The notes under the pieces: generated by a model
What the model was told of the DNA's origin: nothing
Seen by the model: the letters and a program-made list of their open reading frames with translations, nothing else
Database searches by the model: none
Program-made: the position numbers and the translations under genes
From: Desulfonatronospira sp.
Lineage (GTDB): Bacteria; Desulfobacterota; Desulfovibrionia; Desulfovibrionales; Desulfonatronovibrionaceae
Length of the DNA stretch: 12,612 bases
Assembly: GCA_003563255.1 (NCBI GenBank)
Contig: PWSL01000091.1
Coordinates: 1 to 12,612, forward strand
Reading direction: 5' to 3'
Shown here: positions 1 through 6,558 of the stretch, piece by piece
Numbering within the stretch: the first letter of the stretch is position 1
Layout: each line of letters starts with the position of its first letter

Positions 1-1
1 A

Positions 2-88
2 AATCTGCACCAGGTGCCCGGGGCTGGAACCATTGTCCTGGTGTGCAACAAAGGCGGGCGTTCCTATCACTACAGCGAAACTTATTAA
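2..88 (+). CDS. C-terminal end of an unidentified rightward gene (5' part outside window)
   Basis: The second forward frame is open from the window edge to TAA at 86-88. It encodes 28 residues that read like a real protein tail, including the segment GAGTIVLVCNKGGRSYHYSE, with a hydrophobic beta-strand-like TIVLV followed by a polar end. I do not recognise the family and the fragment is too short to assign. The last six codons and part of the stop lie inside the left arm of the 19-base inverted repeat at 68-86, so the true C-terminus may have been altered by arrival of that element. The gene converges on the leftward Hdr operon. Chance openness of an 87-base frame is a real alternative. Confidence 0.42.
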   Translation, partial: NLHQVPGAGTIVLVCNKGGRSYHYSETY

Positions 89-219
89 ATACAGTATGGT
101 ATCTCAATTGGGGACAGGCACCCCGCACTTATTTTTATTAAATGATCTTGGTTTTATTGGAAAAAATAAGTGCGGGGGAGCCAGTCCCCGGAGGTCAACA
201 AATAAGTTTCGCTGTAGTG
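68..219. repeat. Nested palindromic element (REP/MITE-like) with GGGGACAGGCAC / GAGCCAGTCCCC borders
   Basis: The outer arms are a perfect 19-base inverted repeat at 68-86 and 201-219. Inside them, 110-136 pairs with 161-189, starting GGGGACAGGCACC on the left and ending GAGCCAGTCCCC on the right. These inner arms match apart from two A/T positions and one extra base. The central 24 bases are AT-rich. The same border motifs recur in unrelated palindromes at 12044-12306 and 12393-12482. It lies between convergent transcription units, a typical place for REP-type repeats, and as RNA would fold into a long hairpin that could end transcription from both sides. A link to RAYT (Y1/IS200-like REP-associated) transposases is inferred from the motif style; no transposase gene is in the window. 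Confidence 0.8.
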
Positions 220-220
220 C

Positions 221-242
221 TATAAAGCCCGGCTCAAGCCGG
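221..242 (-). terminator. Weak candidate terminator at the end of the leftward operon
   Basis: On the minus strand a 5-bp GC stem (CCGGC, loop TTGA, GCCGG; 242-229) is followed by GGCTTTATA. The stem is short and the T run has only three bases, so intrinsic termination would be weak. The nearby palindrome at 68-219 is a stronger structure and may do the job instead. Confidence 0.25.
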
Positions 243-330
243 CCCGGAAAGGGATAACCAATACCCTCAACCCGAGCTGAGGCATGGCCGTGCACAAGAA
301 GCAGGGAGCAGACATCTGAACTGCAAGCGT

Positions 331-558
331 TCAGCGGCCCGAAGCCAGAAGGGCTTTAAGGCCCGTCAATGTGCCTTTCCACTGCACATCTCCCATAACT
401 ATGTGTATCACCGGGCTTTTTTCCGCAATGATTTCCAGGTGCAGATCATCGCTGTTATTGATGTGCAAGAGGCACTCGGCCCACATCTGAGCGGGAAGTC
501 CGATCACCTCGCAGTCATAATCGGTGCGTATCTCGGCGGTCATACGGATCTCTTCCAT
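331..558 (-). CDS. Small hypothetical protein, 75 aa
   Basis: I do not recognise this protein. From the chosen start it begins MEEIRMTAEIRTDYDCEVIG and ends in LKALLASGR. It is soluble, mildly acidic, with one Cys near residue 16 and alternating strand-like stretches (CEVIGL, LHLEIIA, VIHIVMG); no membrane segment or signal peptide is visible. The start at 558 is preferred because AGGAGG lies 7 bases upstream; an upstream in-frame ATG at 594 has no comparable site and one at 543 has only a weak purine stretch. It is the last leftward gene, 222 bases after the PocR gene, so it may be the operon tail or have its own promoter, although I could not find a convincing one. Its stop codon overlaps a small perfect 6-bp hairpin (316-321 with 329-334). 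Confidence 0.6.
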   Translation of the reverse strand: MEEIRMTAEIRTDYDCEVIGLPAQMWAECLLHINNSDDLHLEIIAEKSPVIHIVMGDVQWKGTLTGLKALLASGR

Positions 559-565
559 GTCCAGT

Positions 566-571
566 CCTCCT
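566..571 (-). promoter_or_regulatory. Ribosome binding site that sets the start of the 75-aa gene
   Basis: AGGAGG on the minus strand, 7 bases before ATG at 558. It decides against the longer reading that would start at 594. Confidence 0.65.
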
Positions 572-780
572 GGCTGTTTATGATGCTGGGACACAGACCT
601 GAACGGCTGTACCTGCAGGAGATCGAAACAAGGGCATCGTTCTTGTGCGTCTGCATCATGAATCTGGGTTTGCTTTGTCTGCCGGACTTTGACCTTTTGT
701 GAAGCCTGAATCCGTGAAGTTTATGAATTTCAGGATTCTGAGTGAAGGGTAAAATATTCCCGGCGTTTACATCTGAACAG

Positions 781-1278
781 CTAAGTTGCGGTCAGGCCCT
801 TTATTCTGGCCTCCATTTCAGTGCTCAGTTCTTCCGCCCTGGCCCGGCTGATAACCGGTAGATCTTCAGCCAGCTTCTCCACCTCCGCCTCCGGAATGCC
901 CGTGAGTTTGTGAATCAGGAAAGCATCCATCTCGCCATCCTCCAGGAGGTGACCGCAGGCGCCCAGGGCCCCCACAAACTGTCCTCCGGCGAAAACAGGC
1001 ACGCAGATCTTCATCAGACCTGCATCACACTCCTCCACCACAGGCTGTCCTGTCTGTCTGGCCAGGCTGGCCAGATTCTGATGGGCCACCGAGCATACGG
1101 ACTGCAGGGCCGAGGGTATCTCTTTGATTCTGGGGCACAGACGGTTGGCCCACTGTTTAAGCCCGGTGAATGTGAACCCCTGGGCGTCGTAGGCATTGAC
1201 ATCCAGCCCGGTACGTTCATTGAGTTCGTTTTCCAGCTCAGCCCATTCTTCTTTGGAAAGCAGGTCAAGCATGGTCAT
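781..1278 (-). CDS. Stand-alone PocR-type ligand-sensing domain protein, 165 aa
   Basis: The protein consists almost entirely of a PocR-type sensory domain. The hallmark stretch is visible: a Cys-His pair (C62, H66), then EECDAGLMKICVPVFAGGQF (82-101), then VGALGACGHLL. In other proteins this domain sits in front of AraC-type DNA-binding, histidine kinase or GGDEF modules and senses small molecules. Here no output domain is fused and the C-terminus is only a charged helix. Cysteines at 48, 62, 84, 92 and 108 plus H66 could bind a metal or report redox state, which is inference. GGAGG lies 8 bases before ATG 1278. It begins 29 bases after the HdrD-like gene, so it is probably co-transcribed with the electron-transfer genes. 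The downstream gap 559-780 holds only a weak imperfect hairpin near 705-745. Confidence 0.85.
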   Translation of the reverse strand: MTMLDLLSKEEWAELENELNERTGLDVNAYDAQGFTFTGLKQWANRLCPRIKEIPSALQSVCSVAHQNLASLARQTGQPVVEECDAGLMKICVPVFAGGQFVGALGACGHLLEDGEMDAFLIHKLTGIPEAEVEKLAEDLPVISRARAEELSTEMEARIKGLTAT

Positions 1279-1307
1279 GAAAATATCCTCCAGCTATGGT
1301 GTAAGAC

Positions 1308-2525
1308 TTAATCCATTACCAGGGCCTCGGCCACCACTTCCCACAGGTACTTGACTTCAATGGAGGCCGGGCCCTGGGCATCAAGCATGGCCCGGATATG
1401 GCCGTGGCAGCTGTGGCAGGGGACCACCACCAGTTCGGCCCGGCTGTTTTTTATCTGCTCAATTTTTCTACGGCTGTAATATTTGCGCTGCTCTTCATAG
1501 GGGGTGAGCATGAGCCCGCCGCCCCCGCCGCAGCAGTACTGCCGGGCCCGGTTGGGCTGCATGTCCGTCCAGTGCTCCAGGCATTGATTCAGTATCCAGC
1601 GCGGTTCATGGAAATAGCCGTGCCCGAACAGGGCCTCTGACTTGCGGCCGTAGTTGCAGGGATCGTGGTACACGGCCTTTTTTTTGATCCGGTCCCTGTC
1701 CAGCCTGATCCTCTGGGTGGATATGTATTCAACCAGGAGATCGAACACGGTCACCGCCTCATAGCGCTGCCGGAACTCCGGATGCCAGCGGGCCAGCCCG
1801 TACCGGGTGGCCAGGTAGGCGTGTCCTCATTCGGGGTACATGAGCCCCCGGGACCGGAGTCTTTCCATGTTGCCCACGATGGTATCCACTCCGGCCTTGA
1901 GCACCTGGTCCTGGCCGGAAAAAAATCCCCAGTTGACCCCTTCCCAGCGGCTGCCGGGCAGGGTCCAGCTTTCGCCGGCGGCGTGCAGGATCTTCCACCA
2001 GTGTTTGAGATCCTCGTTCTGGGTGTTGACCAGCTTGTTGTGCAGGGTGAAAAGAAGCCGGGCATCTTCCTTGTCCACGGGCAGGACAAAGTCCTCGAAG
2101 CCTGGCTCCTCGGTGAGCTCCTCGGCCACGTCTTCTACAATGAACCCGAAGTCTTCGTCGGGCAGACCCAGGTTGTTTCCGGTCTCCATGAACATTTCAA
2201 TCCCTTTGCCGATGGCCTGGGGAACAGTCTTTTCCCCGCCTAGATCCCTGGCCTCGCGGATCATGTCCGTGATGCGCACATCCATGGGGCATCCCTCCTG
2301 GCAGCGTCCGCACATGGTGCACAGCCAGGCCAGGCTGGATTCGCCCAGTTCTTCAAATCTTCCCAGCTGACCCAGGCGCACTATGCGCCGGGGATCAAAG
2401 CCTTCTATTCCGGTCATGGGGCAGGCGGAAGCGCAAGTGCCGCAACCCAGACAGATCTGCGCCGGATTGCCTCCGCCGCCGGGTCCGGACAGGTCGGTAT
2501 GGGATAAAACTTCAGTTGAGTTCAT
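1308..2525 (-). CDS. HdrD/DsrK-like CCG-domain iron-sulfur protein, predicted selenoprotein (in-frame UGA), 405 aa
   Basis: Two [4Fe-4S] ferredoxin motifs sit near the N-terminus (C25, C28, C31, C35 and C69, C72, C75, C79), as in HdrC/DsrK-type proteins. The C-terminal half carries a full CCG domain: DPCNYGRK (C290), CCGGGGG (C331, C332) and PCHSCHGH (C370, C373). A TGA at 1829-1827 falls at residue 233 in MYPE-U-GHAYLATRYGLARW; the frame stays open and protein-like on both sides, and a hairpin follows, so I read it as selenocysteine. Without recoding, the product would stop at 232 residues and lose the CCG domain. The start at 2525 has GGAGG 9 bases upstream; 2531 is an alternative. It overlaps the preceding double-HdrA gene by 14 bases. 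Likely role: an electron-accepting or disulfide-reducing partner of the Hdr complex. A pseudogene or sequencing error is the alternative. Confidence 0.83.
1791..1829 (-). promoter_or_regulatory. Candidate bacterial SECIS element with the UGA codon
   Basis: The UGA is at 1829-1827. Downstream on the minus strand, GGCCA (1812-1808) pairs with TGGCC (1795-1791). After a single bulged C (1796), CCC (1807-1805) pairs with GGG (1799-1797), leaving the loop GGTAC (1804-1800), or GTA if the closing G-C pair forms. The loop starts 22 bases after the UGA and opens with G residues. Both features, and a one-base bulge in the stem, agree with known bacterial SECIS elements, which are read by SelB inside the coding region. 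The fold was found by eye and no energy was computed. Confidence 0.72.
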
Positions 2526-4983
2526 GGACATTTTCCTCCAATTGTTCAGACCACGCACTGGCCTTATTGGGACAGACCGCCACACAGGCCCCGCAGCCCC
2601 TGCAGGCCAGGGGATCCACAGCCATGGCCCCTGTTTCTTCATGGGCATACCTGGCCTTGAACGGGCATGCCTCCAGGCACAGGCCGCACAGGGAGCAAAG
2701 GGCCGGCTTGACCCGGACAAAGGTCTGAAGCCGGCTGTCCAGCCCCTGTTTCAGCAGGCCCAGGGCGCTCATGGCCGCAGCCCGGCCCTCCAGCACGGCC
2801 TCCTTAAAAGGCACCGGGTTTCTGGCCAGACCGCAGATAAATATCCCTGCCCGCCCGGATTCCACTGGCCTGTACTTGGCATCTGCTTCGCAAAGAAAGC
2901 CCTCTGCCGAACTGTGCACGTTGAAGATCCGGGCCATTTCGCTTCCTGCTGCCGGGACCACCCCGGGAGCAAGCACCAGCTGCTCTGCTTCATATTCGCT
3001 CTCTTCACTGAGATAGGGATCAGAGCCCTTGACCCTGATTTTGCCGTCTTTGGCCTCCAACGACGGGGGGGCATCAGGGCTGTAGGGGATAAAGCGCACG
3101 CCCTCGCTTCTGGCCCGGGTGTAGAGCTCTTCGTCGTCGCCCTGGACCATGATGTCCCGGTAAAATACGGTCACCTCTGCTTCAGGCCGCAGGCTCAGGG
3201 TCTGCAGGCAGCTCTTGAGGGCCAGACTGCAGCAGACCCGGCTGCAGTAGTTGGCTGGTTCCTGCCTGGTATTATGGCACAGGATAAAGATCACCGATTC
3301 CGGCGCTTCCCCGCTATTCCCGGCCGCAAAAATCCGCCGGGAATATTCGAAAATGTCTGCTGTCCTGTCTTCCTGCCGGGCAACAGGAGCAGCCCTGCCT
3401 CCGGTGGCCAGTACTGCTGCTCCGTGAAGAATTTCTTTTTCGTCGCCGCTGGAGTCCCGGATCCGGCTTTTGAATCCGCCGGCCGGGCCGGTGCAGGAGA
3501 TCACTGCAGCCGACGGATATACTTGCACCAGCTTATGCTCCATGGCCCTGGCCGCCAGATCCTGCACCTCTTTTCTTTGTTCAGGGGAAATATTGCTCAG
3601 GCCATGCCCACCCAGATGGTCCTTCTGTTCCACCAGTACAACCGGGATGTTTCCGGCGGCCAGGGTCAGGGCGGCCGAGAGGCCGGCCGGCCCGGCGCCC
3701 ACCACCAGCACCCGGCTGTGGACCTGGTCCTGGTCTTTGGCCTCCTGGTCGGGGAGGCTTTCCTGCCGGTCTTCCCCCAGGGCCGTGGCGGCTGTGGCCG
3801 AGGCAGCAATGATGGAGCGGGCGATATCCAGGACCCGTCTGGAGCCGGGGCTGGTGAATACGCCTTCGCGGCCGGCATATTCAGGCGGTTTCCAGGCGGG
3901 GTCCCGTCCCACCGAAAGCACCACCAGGTCAAAGTCCCGGTCCTGCTGGTTGCCCGGAGAAGGTGCGTGGGGGATGCGCAGGATCTGCTCTTCAGGGACC
4001 TGTTCAATGCTGTGGGGCCTGCAGCGGATGAGTTCCACCCCTTTTTCCCGGGCCCGGTCCAGGTACTTCTGCCAGTCCCGGCCGGAAGTGCGCATATCCA
4101 TGTAGAAGATGGAGCACTGGATGTCCTTTTCCCTGGCCAGACTGGCCTGCTTGAGAGAGATCATGCAGCAGATCCCGGAGCAATGATCCGCTTCCAGCTT
4201 GAGACTGCGTGATCCTGCGCACTGGACCCAGGCCGCCCGGCGCACCGGCCTGCCGTCGGATGGACGCATAATATCCGTGCCTGCACTGCTCAAGAGAGCT
4301 TCGAAATCAAGGGTGGTGATCACGTCGGCGTGGGCCGCGCTCTGGTAAAGATTGTACACTTCAGGCAGACAGTATTCTACTCCCGAGGCCAGGACTGCAA
4401 AGTCAAGGTTATCCAGGACCTTTTCCTCCCGGGCGGCATCAAGATCTATGGCCCCTTCCCGGCAGGCATCCCGGCAACGGCCGCACAGAGTACAGGCCTC
4501 CAGGCTGATGGCCAGATGATGGGGCGGTCTGTGGGGGGCGGCCCGGGAAATGGCCTTTACCGGGATCTGCCCGGTGGAAAAGAGGTCAGGCATGTGCACG
4601 GGACAGACTTCCACGCACTGCATGCAGGCGTTGCATTTATCACTGTCCACCATAAGTGTCTGCCTGATCAGGGTTGCGGACATATTGCCCGGAGAGCCCT
4701 GAATGTCCTGGACCTCGAAACCCGGGAAAAATTCAATGCCCGGGTGGCCGAATCCTCTGCGCATGCAGGCCTGCCAGGTCCGGCCGGAAGGATCAGGAGG
4801 AAGCACCCGGCACAGGCCGCAATGGTTGCTGGGAAACTGCCGGTCCAGACCCAGGAGCAGCCCTGCAGGAACAGCCTGTTTTTCAGCCAGGAAAACGCTG
4901 CAGCCTGCCCGGGCCAGATCCATGGCCGCCTTCAGGCCGCTTACCCCGCCGCCCATGACCAATGCCCTGGCCGCTTCCTTCAT
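2512..4983 (-). CDS. Tandem double HdrA-like flavin/iron-sulfur protein, 823 aa
   Basis: Two HdrA-like halves are joined in one chain. The first has a Rossmann FAD motif (VMGGGVSGLKAA, 9-20), the HdrA cysteine patch NHCGLC with a further Cys at 73, two ferredoxin clusters (C117, C120, C123, C127; C164, C167, C170, C174) and an HdrA C-terminal block (VQCAGSR, CSGICC, 253-273). The second has another FAD motif (VLVVGAGPAGLSAA, 425-438), a matching block (LCHNTRQ, CSRVCC, 568-585), and two C-terminal ferredoxin clusters (C763, C766, C769, C773; C794, C797, C800, C804). HdrA is normally about 650 residues with one FAD. The N-terminal domain seen in canonical HdrA is missing. The architecture recalls QmoB, but QmoB's fused MvhD domain is a separate gene here. 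The start overlaps the preceding stop (ATGA), with GGAGG 7 bases upstream. Likely a cytoplasmic electron-distributing, possibly bifurcating subunit. Confidence 0.9.
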   Translation of the reverse strand: MKEAARALVMGGGVSGLKAAMDLARAGCSVFLAEKQAVPAGLLLGLDRQFPSNHCGLCRVLPPDPSGRTWQACMRRGFGHPGIEFFPGFEVQDIQGSPGNMSATLIRQTLMVDSDKCNACMQCVEVCPVHMPDLFSTGQIPVKAISRAAPHRPPHHLAISLEACTLCGRCRDACREGAIDLDAAREEKVLDNLDFAVLASGVEYCLPEVYNLYQSAAHADVITTLDFEALLSSAGTDIMRPSDGRPVRRAAWVQCAGSRSLKLEADHCSGICCMISLKQASLAREKDIQCSIFYMDMRTSGRDWQKYLDRAREKGVELIRCRPHSIEQVPEEQILRIPHAPSPGNQQDRDFDLVVLSVGRDPAWKPPEYAGREGVFTSPGSRRVLDIARSIIAASATAATALGEDRQESLPDQEAKDQDQVHSRVLVVGAGPAGLSAALTLAAGNIPVVLVEQKDHLGGHGLSNISPEQRKEVQDLAARAMEHKLVQVYPSAAVISCTGPAGGFKSRIRDSSGDEKEILHGAAVLATGGRAAPVARQEDRTADIFEYSRRIFAAGNSGEAPESVIFILCHNTRQEPANYCSRVCCSLALKSCLQTLSLRPEAEVTVFYRDIMVQGDDEELYTRARSEGVRFIPYSPDAPPSLEAKDGKIRVKGSDPYLSEESEYEAEQLVLAPGVVPAAGSEMARIFNVHSSAEGFLCEADAKYRPVESGRAGIFICGLARNPVPFKEAVLEGRAAAMSALGLLKQGLDSRLQTFVRVKPALCSLCGLCLEACPFKARYAHEETGAMAVDPLACRGCGACVAVCPNKASAWSEQLEENVHELN
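2535..2539 (-). promoter_or_regulatory. Ribosome binding site of the HdrD-like selenoprotein gene
   Basis: GGAGG on the minus strand. It lies 9 bases before ATG 2525 but only 3 bases before ATG 2531, which favours the shorter start. It is inside the 3' end of the double-HdrA gene. Confidence 0.6.
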
Positions 4984-6077
4984 TGGTCACCCTCCGTGGA
5001 AAAATTTAAATGCGGAATAGGTTCCTCGGGGCTGCGGCCGGCCTTGTAGTCAAGCTCCTTCTGAGTGGCGGCGGCTACGGTCCTGAAAATGTCCGCCACA
5101 GGGATATGGATGGGACAGACACTGGAACACTGCCCGCAGCCTACGCAGGCGTGGGCCATGTGGGCCAGCCTGGTCAGATGAAACATGGTCATCCCGGCCG
5201 GGAGCCTGATCCCGCCGGTCCGGCCGGCCCTGGTATGCAGCATTTCCAGGTTCTGCTCAAAGGCTTCCCTGCTGCATACGCATTCGCGGCAGAAACACAC
5301 CGGACAGGCCCGCTGGCAGTTGAAGCAGCCCAGACAATGGGCGATCATGGACTGCAGTCCAGAAGAACTGCTGATGGTTTCCCGGCTCCTGGACATCACC
5401 TCTTCCCGGGCGGATTCTCTTTGGGACCTGAGACTGTCTACGGCCCGGCCGCGTTCTCCGGGCTCCTGTCCGGGCTTAAGTTCCAGGGCTCTAGCCGCAT
5501 CAGCCCCGGGTCCTTCATCCCAGGCAATCCCTGCCTGCTGATCCAGATCCAGGCCCAGCACGCAGATATTCAGGTGGGCGTTTTCCGGGAGAAAATCAAT
5601 ACAGCTTCTGCAGGTAATGGCTATCCGGGACTGCAGATCCTCATCGCGGTAAAATCTTTGATCCAGGTCCTGGTTTTGATCCTGAAGATCGATGTAGTCC
5701 TGGTTTTCCAGCCTTCCCGGGCATTCCAGGCCAATGACAAGCAGGTTGTCCAGCTGGGCCTGGTTCAGCTTGTGCAGCTCCACCAGGGCCCGGATCTCGC
5801 AGGGACGCAGTACGGCGGCGATTTTTATTTCCTGCGGTCCGCGGCTGATTTTTGCAGCCTGAGTTGCGGCGCTGACCCCGGCCACCGGGGCCAGGGGAGA
5901 GGTCTGATCCAGATCCGCAGGGTTGTTCAGGAGGCGGGTCATGGGCAGAACAGACGGGGGGACCGCGGCGGGCACAATTACCGCCTGGACCATGTTCTGC
6001 TCCAGGAGCCTGGCCAGAAGCATGCTCACTGCTTTTCCGGCATCGCCCCGGGTTTCTATCAGGGAAAAGTTGTGCAT
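4980..6077 (-). CDS. FrhB/FdhB-like flavin and iron-sulfur subunit, 365 aa
   Basis: The N-terminal part contains LRPCEIRALVELHKL (90-104), the hallmark of the coenzyme F420 hydrogenase/dehydrogenase beta-subunit (FrhB/FdhB) fold, followed by conserved-looking IGLECPG (115-121) and CRSC (156-159). The C-terminal part has ferredoxin-type clusters: a cysteine-dense block with C248, C251, C254, C258 and further cysteines at 261-268, and CVGCGQCSSVCP (311-322). Family members carry FAD and shuttle electrons between F420, NAD(P)H, formate dehydrogenase or ferredoxin and Hdr-type partners. The bacterial electron partner cannot be told from the sequence. Residues 181-235 form a charged, low-complexity linker. 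AAGGA lies 7 bases before the ATG. MvhD ends 13 bases upstream and the double HdrA overlaps the stop by 4 bases. Confidence 0.87.
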   Translation of the reverse strand: MHNFSLIETRGDAGKAVSMLLARLLEQNMVQAVIVPAAVPPSVLPMTRLLNNPADLDQTSPLAPVAGVSAATQAAKISRGPQEIKIAAVLRPCEIRALVELHKLNQAQLDNLLVIGLECPGRLENQDYIDLQDQNQDLDQRFYRDEDLQSRIAITCRSCIDFLPENAHLNICVLGLDLDQQAGIAWDEGPGADAARALELKPGQEPGERGRAVDSLRSQRESAREEVMSRSRETISSSSGLQSMIAHCLGCFNCQRACPVCFCRECVCSREAFEQNLEMLHTRAGRTGGIRLPAGMTMFHLTRLAHMAHACVGCGQCSSVCPIHIPVADIFRTVAAATQKELDYKAGRSPEEPIPHLNFSTEGDQ

Positions 6078-6090
6078 GGCTGTATCCTTG

Positions 6091-6558
6091 TTATACCAGA
6101 TTCATGCCCTTGTAATCCGACGGCCCCAGCTGTTCAATAACCCGGGCAAAGGAGGTCAGATCTTCCTGAAGCTTTTTGCCTTCGCTGGCTCCGATCCATT
6201 CCAGCCTGAGTCTTTGCGGGGGGATGCCCACGGATTCAAGAACGGGCCTGATGCCCTTGATACGTACCCTGGCCTTGAGATTGCCGGTGAGGTAATGACA
6301 GTCGCCTGGATGGCAGCCGCCGATGAACACCCCGTCGGCCCCGTCCAGAAAACAGCTCAGGATATAACGCATGTCGATCATTCCGGTGCACATGAACCGG
6401 ATGAGCCTGACCTGGGCCGGATAGTGCAACCGGGTGACCCCGGCCAGGTCCGCCGCTGTATAGGTGCACCAGTTGCAGACCAGGGCCAGTACGTCCAGTT
6501 CCTTATGTCTGCTGTTGTCCGTACCGGCCTCTTCAGGCCGGCTGATCCCGGTGTTCAT
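6091..6558 (-). CDS. mvhD: MvhD-family iron-sulfur adaptor subunit, 155 aa
   Basis: This has the full MvhD (FlpD) signature: ALVCNWCTYTAADLAG (C28, C31), the RFMCTGM motif (C57) and GGCHPGDCHY (C82, C87), with the family's usual length of about 140-150 residues plus a slightly longer, polar N-terminus. MvhD is a small [2Fe-2S] protein that passes electrons from a donor module, such as a hydrogenase or formate dehydrogenase, to HdrA. The start at 6558 is supported by GGGAGGAA immediately upstream and lies 26 bases inside the 3' end of the hdrA gene. Separate MvhD beside HdrA and an FrhB-like subunit implies an external electron donor docks here. Confidence 0.95.
   Translation of the reverse strand: MNTGISRPEEAGTDNSRHKELDVLALVCNWCTYTAADLAGVTRLHYPAQVRLIRFMCTGMIDMRYILSCFLDGADGVFIGGCHPGDCHYLTGNLKARVRIKGIRPVLESVGIPPQRLRLEWIGASEGKKLQEDLTSFARVIEQLGPSDYKGMNLV

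Noticed and set aside
312..778. 10-base direct repeat ACATCTGAAC (312-321 and 769-778) flanking the small gene
   Set aside because: It is too short to separate from chance and its surroundings share nothing else.
1754..1829. Reading the TGA as the true stop of a short protein, with a separate gene starting at GTG 1754
   Set aside because: The bases between the TGA and 1754 continue the same frame with protein-like sequence, there is no ribosome binding site before 1754, and the GTG would cut into the middle of the fold. A pseudogene remains possible but the hairpin favours selenocysteine.
2383..4212. Long plus-strand open frame of 609 codons
   Set aside because: It is antisense to the double-HdrA and HdrD-like genes, has no recognisable motif and is rich in Pro, Gly, Ala and Arg as expected of an antisense shadow in GC-rich coding DNA.
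5010..6140. Plus-strand open frame of 376 codons
   Set aside because: Antisense shadow of the FrhB-like gene; no recognisable domain.
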